Source: Larus michahellis (lineage: Eukaryota; Chordata; Aves; Charadriiformes; Laridae). Taken from it: DNA of 64,000 bases. The notes beneath the pieces were generated by a model. That model was given only the letters and a program-made list of their open reading frames with translations, did not search any database and was not told where the DNA came from. The stretch is taken from positions 57,542,739-57,606,738 of the forward strand of contig NC_133903.1 of assembly GCF_964199755.1 (NCBI RefSeq). Reading direction: 5' to 3'. This document shows, one piece after another, positions 1 to 12,194 of this stretch (the first letter of the stretch is position 1; every line of letters starts with the position of its first letter). A program made the translations under genes and the position numbers.

Positions 1-2108
1 CTCCTGGGGTCAGGTCTGGGATCCTTTCTGTGCAACGAATAAACTGTTCCCCACTCGTGCTACTCCATGTTAAGATGCTGTTGCTGTCCAAGGGGGCACA
101 AGCCAACTCCTCACGTCTTTGCCATCTCATTAATTTCTGTGCTGTTTCCGACTGCCTCGCCTCCTCCTTCCAGAGCAGGTGAAAGAGCAGCGCTTGTATT
201 TTCCATAAAATTATTTCGCCCTGCATCTGAACAAGGGTCAATGAAAATGAAAGCTGTGATGGAAATAGTTAAAAAGCGACAAAATCTCTGCTAACTCTCC
301 AGAGTGGCAGAGCCTGGAGCGACCGCGGGATCAAAGGCCGGTGCGCCTGGACGCCGTCAGGGCGGCAGCTCCACGCCGAGCTCACAGCATGCTCCGAGGA
401 AAGCCAGTGACCTCCCAAAGGGCTGCGGGCAGAGAGGTGCCGCCGGCAGAGCGGGGCCGGAGCCCAGCCTGGGCCAGGGCAGCCTGAGGGGCAGCGTGAC
501 GGCGAGAGGCACTCGCTGCCACCAGCAAGGCGGTAAGGGCCGGCTGAAATCACCGTGTGGGAAGCTCCAAAAACCACACGGGGATATTCTTCACTCGCCA
601 GGCAGTTCTGCTGAGGAACCTGCTGCCAGCGTGGCTCTGGATGACAAACGCATTCAGCGAAGGTGAGGAAAGTGGCTACTCACGTTCATAAAGGACGTTC
701 GTACAGCAGAGGACATTCGTACACCAGAGGCTGTCAAACATGAAGATGGAGCCCCCAGAGCAGGATTCTCCGTTATCTGAGTGCAGGGTCCTTCTGACGG
801 GAAAACCACAATTTCCTTCATAACCAGAAAAAGGATTAAGGACGAAACCAAGAGTAGGACATTTCACAAACACGACTATTTCTTTTGTTCTGCAAATCTC
901 ACCGATCTTTCGTCTGACATTAACAAGGATGGCTCTGAATTCTTCTACTACGTTAGTAGCTCAGATCCATGTGCCAACAACAACCAGTGCACAGCTGTGG
1001 CAGAGAGGCCTGTCCCAGTTCCCAGGACACAGCACTACATCCATGCTGGAGCGCTGGCGCAGTCGGAACGAGGGGTCTATACCAAACCACTCCTCGCGCT
1101 GAGGTCATTCTTTGAGTAAACTGAGGATAGATGGTGGTTTCCAGTGGGATATCAAGGTTTAGTTATTTGACTGAGAATGTACAACTGGAGCAAGCAAAAG
1201 TAAACTGTAAAAAGAGTTTCCTAGGTATATAAATAAACATAAACGCTAACACAAACAATTATATCAGATTATGGCAAGTACAGCAGACAATAGTTTGTTG
1301 CATTGTCTCATTCTTACTATAGGGCGCACTGTGACCTTTAGGGATTTTAATAAATCAGCTCCTGATGACAATACAAGTAAATGAGAGTGAAACAGGTTTG
1401 TGATTACAGCTGAGGCCCAGGACTTGGGAGAGTTGATTTCTTGTCTTTCACTTTCCTGTAGATTCTCGGTGTGACTTTAAACATATTCCCCATTTTTTGG
1501 TGCTGTATTTTGCCCATCTTTCCATACCGCAAACTACAGTTGCCCTTTTAACATGAGCTGTACTCTCAAAGGGTGACTGCGATACACCCAAAGCAGCAGG
1601 TAAAACACATGCGAATAACGACCGCAGTACCAGACACCTTGGCCTTACCCCGTTCTCCTGTGAAGATGCCTTCAGAGCAGAGCTTCGGGTGGCTGCTTTG
1701 CAAGCACCAGGTATCAAACCTCTCGCGGAGGCCTTTGAGGGCAGCTGAGCTGTTACGAAGTGTATCCAAGGTACAGTCGTATCTAAGAACAACCTGTGGG
1801 TCAGCCTGAGCGGCGGGTCACTGGTGTTGGTGCCTGGGAGACGCCGGGGAGACAGGGTGGCCTTGCACCGGACAGGCACTGCCTGGGCACCAAGCACGGG
1901 CACGGAACGCCTGCACACGCAAACGTGTCGTAGGGAATGACCCCGAGGTTTCCACTGCTCGCCCAGGAGAACACCAGCTGGCATTACAGACATTTCTGAG
2001 AAGCTAACTAGGTACCAACTGTGCATCCGCAGACAAAAACTCACCCAGAAAACTCCAGCAGATATTTGCAAACGGTGGGGTTTGAGCTGCAAAAGGCAAC
2101 TGACACAC
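1..2108. other. Intergenic, no gene seen
   Basis: No recognisable gene or dispersed repeat apart from the 18-mer duplication at 693. The 220-codon minus-strand frame at 1448-2110 runs into the CR1 tip and has no family resemblance. Confidence 0.6.
693..728 (+). repeat. Tandem duplication of an 18-mer
   Basis: GGACGTTCGTACAGCAGA is followed directly by GGACATTCGTACACCAGA, two mismatches in 18. No more copies. Confidence 0.8.
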
Positions 2109-2892
2109 ATAGAATCATAGAATCACAAAATCACAGAATTGTCTAGGTTGGAAAAGACCTTTAAGATAATTGAGGCGAACCATTAACCTAACACTGCAAA
2201 ACTCACCACTAAACCACATCCCTCAGCACCACATCTACGTGTCTTTTAAATCCCTCCAGGGATGGCGACTCCACCACTGCCCTGGGCAGCCTGGGCCAAT
2301 GCTTGACAGCCCTTTCAGTGAAGAAATTTCTCCCAATATCCATCCTAAACCTCCCCTGGTGCAACTTGAGGCCGTTTCCCCTGTCCCATGGCCCTGGGAG
2401 AAGAGCCCGACCCCCCCTGGCTGCCCCCTCCTTTCAGGGAGCTGTAGAGAGCGAGAAGGTCTCCCCTCAGCCCCCTTCTCTCCAGGCTGAACACCCCCAG
2501 CTCCCTCAGCCGCTCCTCACAAGGCTTGTGCTCCAGACCCCTCACCAGCTCCGTCGCCCTTCTCTGGACACGCTCCAGCCCCTCGATGTCTTTCCTGGAG
2601 TGACGGGCCCAAAACTGGACACAGGCCTCGAGGTGGGGCCTCGCCAGTGCCCAGTACAGGGGGACGGTCACTGCCCCAGTCCTGCTGGCCACACTAGTGC
2701 TGGTACAGGCCAGGACGCTGCTGGCCTCCCTGGCCACCTGGGCACACTGCTGGCTCATATTCAGCCGGCTGTCGACCAACACCCCCCGTCCTTTTCCCCC
2801 GGGAAGCTCTCCAGACACTCTGCCCCCAGCCTGGAGTGTCCATGGGGTTGGTGTGACGCAAGTGCAGGACCCGGCTCTTGGCCTAATACTGC
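2109..2892 (-). repeat. CR1 LINE fragment with RT-protein C-terminal frame
   Basis: The left end starts with the inverted CR1 3' tip (AGAATCATAGAATCAC), followed by ggttggaaaagacctttaag, so the element lies on the minus strand and is 5'-truncated near 2892. The minus-strand open frame 2345-2899 encodes the typical CR1 ORF2 C-terminal region: [74 protein letters not shown]. It is about 0.78 kb of a full-length 4-5 kb element, and the catalytic reverse transcriptase core is missing. The frame is still open over most of its length, but upstream codons and the 5' UTR are lost, so it cannot be active. Confidence 0.93.
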
Positions 2893-5368
2893 AATCCATT
2901 ATCAGCTATTCACTGTAGATGTAAATAGTGTGAGCTTACACTTTTCACACCACATTTTTACTCAATACCTGCCGAAGACTGGAGCCAAAATGCTGTCAAG
3001 ACTCTGTTCTTTTCAGTTTTGATTCCTTGAGAAAGAATCTGAGGGAAAAACATGACTAGGACTCCTTTAAACAAACTAAAAACTTACGCGCGCTTACAAA
3101 TGAATAGAAGAGAAATAGACAGTGAAAGGAAATGTCATCGAAATCCCAGGATCCCAACGGTCACAGAGAGGAGAACAATCTTCTGGTAACCCCATAGCTG
3201 CATCAAAAGCAAGAGAGCAAGCTGAAAGCAGCATCGCTAAAATGATTACGCAATTCCTCCTGGAAGTTTACATCCAATTCATTTCTTACATCCCTACGCT
3301 CCATGTTCTGCAACAGGTAAAAGCAAACTCAGCCATGTGTTCCCATTTTAATTACAAGCCCAGCTCTTTCAACCCATTCCTGGATGACTTAATCGTGCTG
3401 GGAGACTGAGCAAAGATGACAGACGAATGCGAGCACAAGAAATACACAGTTGTTAATGTGAACCTTTCCTCCGCGCTGAGTGACTGTGAACTCCTGCTAC
3501 GATCAGCAGAAGCAAAACTCCCAGGGGACCCAGGGGAGGCCTGACCGTGGTTCCAGGACTTGCGTAGTACTTTGCATTGCCATGGAAGCTGCACAACTCA
3601 CCATATTGGGTATATTTTTCCTTATAAAGCCCCTAAGAGGTAAAGCTGTGCATCATTCTGCAGAACGCGAACGGAGGCATAGCGAGTAGCCAAACGATTT
3701 ACCAAGGGCACAGGTAAAGTCATGCCACAGCAGGAGACTGAACTTTGATGTCCAGAGCCTTTGGCTTGTTCACCAAACACAAGCCCATTCTCCACACCTA
3801 ATCTGTGCCCAAAGGCAGGCGCAGTCCAGCAAGAAGCACCAGAGAAGCAGAGGCACAGAGATGTTTAAAGCTACCCTCTAGCTGTACCCATCAGCGGCCA
3901 ACTCAGATTACGGACCCGCAGAGTGGTGGTACCCCGGCGAACAAACAGAGCTCCTGCTACGGAAGGACTACGGCAAGAAAAGCAAAGGGCGATTTTGACC
4001 TTATTCAGAATATTCCATCAAACATCCATTACCAGCTACCCCACAACACTCAGTATGCAAGGGAGATCTCCTAGGAGGCTGACAATGGAGTGTCCCAGGC
4101 CCTTCTCCTCGGATGATAGAAGACAGCACTTGATTTCATCACTCAGACCAAAGCCCATGCGTTCAGAGGTATTTCATCTCTCTGCAGTGTGTCTGAGCTT
4201 TTTCTTTACCAATGATGACTATTCAATAAAACTTCATAACTGCAACTTCATATCCACAAAATAAATCAATTCTAACTGCACAGTCTAAGTATGTGAGCAT
4301 TCTGGAAACCAATTGAAAACAGACAGGTTCCTACTCATAGCTCCACGGCAGTGAAAACCGTGACAAACTGAGGAAGATATGTTCAGAAAGTAAAATCTCA
4401 CACCGATACTCATATGGAAATGATTTTTTCAAAACGCTGTGGTATTGCAAACCCAGCCCAATAAACAGCAAAGTCACAATAGCATTGTTCATCATGGCAT
4501 CTCCTGTAAAATTCAATTTATTCAGCATTTTTGACTGCCAGGCCCCTATTTGCTTTTCAGTGTTAAAAGTTAATATTAACAGCTGAACGAAAGAGTCAGC
4601 ACTCGTTATTTCTACTGGTTCTAAACCGCAGGAATTAGGCTATATACTCCTGAGTGCTGCACCCTTACCTATAGAATAGTTGCCTAATACCAACACAGAA
4701 CATTGCATACTTGCTACTTACGATAATAAAAAAATAACAATTTTATCAGTTACTAATGCTGTGAGAGATTTTATCTGAGTGTTTGTTTCTCAACACAAAC
4801 ACAAAAGCTTATCTTTGCTAAAGGACACTACAAAGAAAAAAACAGAATCAACAGTGGGAACGAAAATGAGTTTAGGTTGTGTTGTTGTTCACAGTAGTGC
4901 ACACACAGCATCACAAAATCCACGTGAAAAAGGAGCTATTCACACCTGAACCCAGCAGAGATGAATCACGGGACTCAGCACCTCTCTTCCACCCTCCCCG
5001 TCTGAGAGCAGAGGGATCCTGGAGAATTCCCAAGTGCGTCTCAGAAGACGACGGGTCACACTGTCACTCCCGGGTATCTGGAGACTGCGACGTATCGCCA
5101 GGAGAGGAAAAAGTCCGGGTCAATAATGCTGTCCCGGGGCAGCAGTCTTTAAAGTAAACTTGGCTCTTCATTCACTCTCTTTAAAAGTTCTCTGCAAACA
5201 AAACTAAGATTCCTTTTGTGCATGTAAAGCATATTACAGAGGGACAAGAGTTAAATAAAGAAATCTAAGACTTAAGTAAAGCTTTGCTCAAGTAACGCTT
5301 TGCTGAAGTGATTTTCTGGATTATAAGCTTCCATCAGAATCAACACCCTAAGTAAAATATTGTTGTTA
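2893..5368. other. Intergenic, no gene seen
   Basis: Single-copy-looking, moderately AT-rich DNA. It contains only the MIR-like relic at about 3655-3790. Confidence 0.6.
3655..3790 (-). repeat. MIR-like ancient SINE relic
   Basis: ggaggcatagcgagtagcc, accaagggcacaggtaaag, caggagactgaactttgatg and ccagagcc follow the order of inverted MIR (gaggcacagagaggttaag, cccaaggtcacacag, gggattcgaacc, cagagcc). Highly diverged; called by eye. Confidence 0.45.
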
Positions 5369-5454
5369 CTGGAACAAGCTCCCCAGGGAAGTGGTCATGG
5401 CCCCAAACCTGTCAGCGTTAAGAAGTCTTTGGACAATGTTCTTAGATACATGGT
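5369..5454 (+). repeat. CR1 fragment, left half, split by LTR
   Basis: The sequence matches the 3' region of CR1 on the + strand (tggaacaagctccccaggg ... ttggacaatgttcttag). It is interrupted at the ATGGT target site by the LTR at 5455. Its continuation is at 6226. Confidence 0.85.
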
Positions 5455-6220
5455 TGTCCTGGTTTGAGGTAAAACAGAACCAATTTTCTGATTTGTAATT
5501 TTACTTTTTAGCTGTGCCTCTTCTAACTGACTGAAGTCTGAAATTAACAGCGTATCGTTCAGACACTGTTCACTCTGAGTGATAAGACCTGATTACACCA
5601 AGGAATGGTGCGCACAGAGGCTCTTGCTTAGACTTACTGCTCTAACAACCATGGTCAGCTAACTTCGCTGTTTGCCCCGTTGGAGGGTCGGAAGCAGAAA
5701 AGCGTAGAGGGGTCCCACCTGCGGGGAGGAGCAGAGGGGACAGGTGACCCCAAACTGACCAACGGGGTATTCCATCCCATCTGCACCACGCTCAGTATAA
5801 AAGCTGAGGGATCAAAGGGGCAATGCTGCTCTGGCTCGCTCTTTCTTCAGTGGCCGACGTCTGAGGAGGACCCTGTCTGTTCGTCTGCCTTTGATCCCAA
5901 TCCGAGCACTCCTGACTCTAGTTCTGGAATTCAGCTCCTGTCCGTCGCTGACTCCAGTCTGGGGCTTTCCCTGTGTCTGCTGGTGACTCGATCGTCATCC
6001 TGGGAGCTGGATACGGTTTTGTATATATTGTGTACTTTTTTTTCTTTAATTTTTATTATTCTATTATTATTTACTATTTTCTTATTTATTATTATTTTCA
6101 TTGAAGTAGTTTAGTTCTTTTTCTAAACTCATAAATCTCCTTATCTCTTCCTCTCCTCTCTGAGGGGGGGGTGGGGAGAGCCATCTGTTCTGCTTGCCGA
6201 ATCCGGCCAAAACCACGACA
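5455..6220 (+). mobile_element. Solo LTR, ERVL-like, nested in CR1
   Basis: A 766-bp element starts TGTCCTGGTTTGAGG and ends AACCACGACA, with TG...CA termini. It is flanked by a perfect 5-bp target duplication, ATGGT (5450-5454 and 6221-6225). Five-bp duplications are typical of ERVL/class III avian elements. A TATAAAA at 5796-5802 fits the LTR promoter position. An AT-rich ATT-type tract lies at about 6040-6115. There is no internal gag/pol/env region, so it is a solo LTR left by recombination between the two LTRs. It shares blocks (ctgaccaa, taaaagctg) with the LTR at 37392. The family name was assigned by recall only. Confidence 0.9.
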
Positions 6221-6225
6221 ATGGT

Positions 6226-6314
6226 TTATCTTTTAGGTTGCCCTGTGTGGAGTCAGGAGTTGGACTTGATGGTCCTCACGCATCCCTTCCAGCTCAGGAT
6301 ATTCTATGATTCTA
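6226..6314 (+). repeat. CR1 fragment, right half, 3' terminus
   Basis: Continuation of the CR1 at 5369: ggagttggacttgatggtcc ... ttccagctcaggatattctatgattcta. It ends in the CR1-type ATTCTATGATTCTA tip. The CR1 is therefore older than the LTR. Confidence 0.9.
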
Positions 6315-9300
6315 CACATGTTGTTGGGCAAAGATAAAAGTACCCACAACAACTACGTTTAAAAAGCATGCAAACTTGTCAGTTTAGAAGGACATATAGT
6401 GGTCTTCTTGAGAATCTGTTGGAGCTGCACTGGGTATTTCTCTGGCTAGAGACAAAGCCATGATAAAATGCATACAATTAACCTAATAGACAGGAACAAT
6501 TACACAAAAACTTCCTGAGTGAAGGCTAAATTTTGTCCACTTGGAGACTACATTAATATAATACAGTGATGAGCAAAAGTGACCGAAAAAAGACATACAC
6601 TCTGATGTCTCTAACCATTCACCCAGCACTGAGCAAGGTGTGAAAGCTGCCCACGTTTGAGTGGTCCGGAGGATCCAGAGGCTGGCTGAGCATGCCTGAA
6701 GCCATCAGCCAGACAAGCGAGGTGGGAAGAAGCACTCCTCTCCCGGGTGTACTCTAGCTTTTTGCACTGGGGGAATTTTTCAGCTGTTGCCATGGCAACC
6801 ATCCCTTTGGCTTGCACACCCTTGTACAAGACACTTTATCTGTTTTCAGTGGTTCCTAACCCAGGAAAGGACTTAAGCATGTGCTTAACCTTAAACACGT
6901 ACTGAAGTCCCACTGAAGCAAAGGGAAGTGTATGCGCTGCCTTAAGAATCAGTGCCAGAGCAAGGAGAGTGATTGGAGGGGTTTGGGAAGCAACTTCCTG
7001 GTTTTGCTCTTCCCTGCCTTGCACAGAGACATAAGCAGTGGTTGACCCCTCGAAGGGAAGGGAGCACGCTGCAGGTCTCCGCTAGCACCCCAGGAGCTCC
7101 AATGTAACACCTCGCCATCCCGCAGGGCCACCAAGTGCGGAGGGGTGGCTGCGACCCATCCTGCCATCCTCTGTGAGAAGCATCATGGGATAACTTCAGT
7201 GTCTCAATACTTCCATTGTGCTTTTACCACAGACCGCACCGGCCCAGGAAGCCTCGAGGAGAGTGCAGAGTACTCTGCACAAACAGGACTACGTGCTGTT
7301 TGAAGATTGGGGACGTATTATTTCCGGTGAATCTAACCTGTGAGACCCATCAGACCTCTTTCTATGTTAATAGGAAAAACTATGCTTTTACTGTATTTTT
7401 CACTCAGTGAGCTCATTACTGAGCAAGGGGACGGTACCATGCAGGGAGAGGCCAAGGGAAGTCCCAGGAGCAAGAGGAACCAGCTGCGTCTGGTGAGCAG
7501 GAGACACCAGCTTTGTGTGTAGCAAGAAGAGGTCAAGTATTGCTGCTACCAGACAATTCATATGTGTGACTGAGCAAGGGGCAGAGGGCTTCTTAGGTAT
7601 CTGGGCAGCCTTAGAGCAAGGCTACAGCGACGGGGAGCTGGTGACACACCAGCCGTTCACGGAGGTGCTCGCACATCACAGCCACAGCGAGCAGGATTCA
7701 GCTCATTACAGCCCTGGTACCAGCGGGGGTCCTGGATATGCATTTTTTCCTCAAAGGTACCTCTGCCATCTAATTAATTAGCAAATAATTAGCCTAAATT
7801 TTGGCAGGTCTTCAAGTGGCTGCAGCTTTCTATAGCAGGTAGGGTTTTCTAACAGCTCGTTGCTGTTTGTGCTCTCCCTGAAATGCACAGTAAAACACTG
7901 GCAAAGAGGGGGATTAAATCAGGGAGGCAGCAGCATCGGGGGTGGCCGGGGCTGAGCACCCTCCAGAGACCCACCCACAGATGCGGACAGTCAGGGATCC
8001 ATCAGCTCTTCCCCACACATCGTGGCAAACACTTACATGCCCCACAAGGGGCCTTGTTCACTGATAAATACCAGATTGCCTCAACATGGCTGTTCTGGGG
8101 CTTAAATTTCCTGAAAAATGCAGCTTTTATTAAAGATAATTAAGCATTGTTTTCTTTGGGGTGAGTCACTGAGCTGCACCATGTACTGCTTTCACATTTT
8201 GGAAGATCAGTATGATGATACCGGGGAACTATAATCATTTGATTACCACAGCCAGAGCAAGGGCAGCAAGTTCTGATCTTAAATTTCACAATGAACTTCT
8301 ATTATTGCTCCCATATTAACAAAGCAGAGCCCTAAACATGTTCATTTCTTACTCAGGGCTCCTCAGGAATATTGGAATAACTATTGTTTCATCCCTCTCG
8401 CTACATACTACGGCTTTGCAGTTCACCAGTTCAAGACAAATTCATACTGACTTCAGGAAACCGTTAGGATATTTTAGCCAATTGTCCTGTATCAAGAAGT
8501 AATCACTTGTGAACAGCAAGGATTAAACTCTGTCCTCAATGAGGTTTAAGCATCTTTTTAAGCACCTTTTCAGGAACACCACACTGGAGAAACCAAGATC
8601 CATAAGCAGTCTTGTAAAAGAAGCTTTTGCATCACCAGTAAAAGTCTGATGAAGTCAACAAAGACTTTGCTGCCGTTTGTTCAATGATGACATCCCTGTC
8701 ACCTTTTCAGCAGCAAGGGCAGGATTCCCCTCCTGCCATTCGGAGGAAGGAGACACTGCTAATTAAATCCACCCCAAACGCAAAGACAGTTCTCCAAGGT
8801 TCCAGTTCACATCTCAAATGCTTCTGGAGCAGTGATGTGGAGGTATTACGCCAAATGCAAAAATAATTTGGCTTTCATTTCAGTTAAGATTGCCAGCTAA
8901 TTCACTGGCAGATGTAGGCACTCTGGGCTATAGATACACTAGAGTCCACCTCCCTCAGCTCAAAAGCTGCACCAAAGCCCATGAAATAAGCTAATTCACA
9001 GCATCTGAAGATCTAGCCCTCCATTTTTCACTTCTGTCTTTGGTTTTACTTGGTTGGATTTCTGTTAATTTCAAGATCTTGTGTGTATTGCAAAGAAAAA
9101 AATCTGCCTCTTAAGAGGAAATAAAAGTCTTAGGCATCAAAAATTATCAAGTAGCCCTTCAGGTCCTTGCAGAGGCTCTGCTGGAGCATTTTATTGTAAT
9201 TTGTTAACACGTATTTCATTCCCCGAGAAGAAAGTCTCTCGTGTTGATGGCTAAATATAGCTCAGCCCTATAAAACCTGTAGAAAATACGCTAAATCCAA

Positions 9301-11070
9301 AATAATAAAAAAGTAGATTCAATTCCACTTACATTCAGATTTTCTGAAATTTCCGTGGCTTGATCTCCTGCTGATAAAATAAGTCTATGACCATCTGTTT
9401 GAGAAGGATCTGCTCCGTAACATGAAAATTAGCTGTAGTTAAGAAAAGAATGAACCTCAAGACTACAATTCTATTTTGCAACACATATAGCAGCCCACAA
9501 CTTGCAGCTGTACAAAACTTCTGAGCATATCTGTTTCCAGCTGAGGAAGCTGTTGGGAGATTGTTGTGGAAAGCTCAATTCTTGATTCCTTCTTCTTGCA
9601 CGTTTAGATTTCAGAGGACTTCAGGACTTTACAAGTCTTTGAAACAACTAACTGATGGCTTTTTGTTCTTTAAGGTAGCTAGAAAACAGACACTGGAAGA
9701 GTGAAGAATCTTCAAGAAAAATAACTACAGTTGTTCTTACTGATTATAAAAAGTATGAAGACATGCAGAGGAGTTAGATTTCTTGTGAAATATGATGAAT
9801 TATCTCTAAAACTTGACCACCTACAAAATATATCTATGATTGTGACAAAGCTTTTCAAATGAGTCCGATTAGTTTCCACCAGGTGAAATCACAAGAATTT
9901 CTCAAGGGGCTGATTTTTACTCCTAATACCTGCAATAAATTGTTTGACCATTTTCTGAGTTCCAGGCTGCCTCAAATTATCCAAACCACAGTACGGGAAT
10001 AAAACACTTTAAAGCTAGAAATTCCTACAGAGTATTTTCACTATTTTATTCAACTAAACTTAAACAGAAAAAAAACCTGGTTTCGGCGCTTGTCTTTGTC
10101 TTGAGTTAAAGCTATACTCATAACTTGAGACAATAAACTGCAACATATTTGGGTTCAATTTGACTCAGAGTGTTGTCAGCAGCCCTGGTTAGGGTATTAT
10201 CCACAACCTGATTTGGTTTTCACAGATGTACAGTGATTTAAAGTTCCATGGACAATGCTAGTGCTTTTGAGATAGCCCAGGTGTATTTAATTTTATATTA
10301 AAGCACAAACATTAGGCTGCCACAGCCTTCCCAAGCGTGTCCTGACAGAGCCAGCATTTACAGTGAAGGCCCACTGTAAACACCAGGATGTCCTTCTTTG
10401 ATGAAGGCTCAAAAAGAAAGGACAAACGGGTCATGAATTTCTAAATAAAATGCTGGATTTTCTTGAAGATGCATGAGTATGCAAAGAACATTTATGAATA
10501 GGAGGGACTTTGTAGAAGCACTCTGCTTGCTACCATCTCGTTTGAGTAGGAACTTTGTAGATCTACAGCGAGTGCTACGAAGCCTCTGCCTGTTGAGAAG
10601 TCTTTCCCGCTAGTGACACCTGACTTTCTGAACACATCTTTGCCTCTGCTTTCCTTCTCAGACCCTCAACCGCAAACCTTACCAGCTTGGTGCTGCCTTG
10701 GTCACACACACGTCACTGTCGTAAAAGAAGTATTTACTAACAGTTACTGTCCAAGACAGTGCCATATTCCTATGAATTTAAAGCAGGAAAAGATTTTTGA
10801 AGTGTTGTGGCATCTCACAAAAGCACTTCATTGTTGTCAGCATTGGATATTCTATTGGGTTCTCCATACCTCGACACGAGCTCCGATAGTTTTAGTGAAA
10901 CTTCCCTGGAGTACCTGTCTGATAGCATAGAAATGTCATTTAAATGCGTTAGCTGATCACACACCATTTGTGAGAGAGCTCTAGCTGAAGTGATAGGCAC
11001 TACTTGCTAAGTGAAAGCCAACTTCTGCCAATAATCATAAAAATATAATTGTGCGAGTGTTTAATAGTGC
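6315..11070. other. Intergenic, AT-rich, no gene seen
   Basis: The section 8.1-10.6 kb is notably AT-rich, with few open frames and no recognised repeat. The TAATTA cluster lies at 7771. Candidate home for conserved non-coding elements. Confidence 0.6.
7771..7792. promoter_or_regulatory. Cluster of TAATTA homeodomain-type motifs (candidate)
   Basis: TAATTAATTAG and AATAATTAG stand within 22 bp. These are core sites for many homeodomain proteins, including LIM-homeodomain factors. There is no evidence of use beyond clustering in AT-rich desert DNA. Confidence 0.25.
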
Positions 11071-12179
11071 CCAGTAGCTAAAGGAGGAAAAACCAGACCG
11101 AACCCCATTTCAAAGGCTGGGTGGAGGCACACACCACAGCCCAGTGAGCAAAGCAGCTTCTAGGACGCACCATCCCCAGGACACCGAGTCCCCTTGCTGC
11201 AAACTCATCACAGCAAACATGCTCTGGGCATCTCCATGTGACATGTGGTGCTGCAGACAGCCGCCGACGGACACCTGCAAACTGCCCAACGGTGTCCAGA
11301 AGTGAGTAATGGCCGGCAGGACTGCTGTGACTGAAAGACAGCACCCACGGCCCCTCGGCTGCCCAAGGCGGCCAGCAAGCCCACCAGCACCGCACTGCCC
11401 GTCCCTTCCTGCCCCAGGGACGGAGCCCAGCCTTCTCCACCAGGCTCTCCTGCTGCCCCGGGGAGAGCCAGGATCCCCCAGCCACTCATGCGACGGGGGA
11501 ACCACCACCTCACCCTTCTCCTGCTGTCCTCGTCAGCCTGCTTTCCCCAGAAATGCCGTGTAACTTCACAGCAGCAGGTACCACAGACACAGCACCTTTT
11601 ATGCAAATAACAGGCAAGGTTCACACCACCCGACATCTGAACTTGCAAACAAAGCTCTTCCTTACTCCAAAATGCCTCGTTTGAGTTATTTTGTTGACTT
11701 GGCAAAACCCACAATATGATGCAGCAAGCAAAGGCAGCCAAAACAAGTTATCTACAGAAAAGATTTGCAATATAATTTTCACTCATGGCAAAACTGAAGA
11801 AAATCCCAACTCCCACGGTACCCATACAGAATGACCCATTCCAGAAACAAATTACTATCTCTGCTTGCGTGTTCTGCTCTGTATACTTATATTGCTTGCC
11901 AAGAATTTTTAGAGAAATGTTTATTTAAAAAATATGCTGATTCATCAACACTGATTTTTTATGTAGGGAAAAAGGTTGGTTATGACAAATTGCCAGTTTA
12001 AATATCCAATTCAAAATCCAGTCTCAATAGTCTAAATGAAAAGTTCCAAATTTTTGTTCAAAGAAAGTTTTTTACTATGAAAATGTGATAATTTATAGTA
12101 AAAATGTAATGTAAAACAAAAACATGAAACTAATCACAAAATATTTTAAAATATCCTAAGCAAGTTACCATTGACTGCC

Positions 12180-12194
12180 TTTTTTTTTTTTTTT
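12180..12194 (+). repeat. Poly-T run (15)
   Basis: Uninterrupted T run, no element recognised next to it. Confidence 0.9.

Noticed and set aside
1448..2110. 220-codon minus-strand open frame
   Set aside because: No domain or family resemblance. It starts inside the CR1 tip, and a second overlapping frame is open in the same region.
11208..11741. 177-codon minus-strand open frame
   Set aside because: GC-rich patch with several overlapping frames on both strands and no recognisable product.
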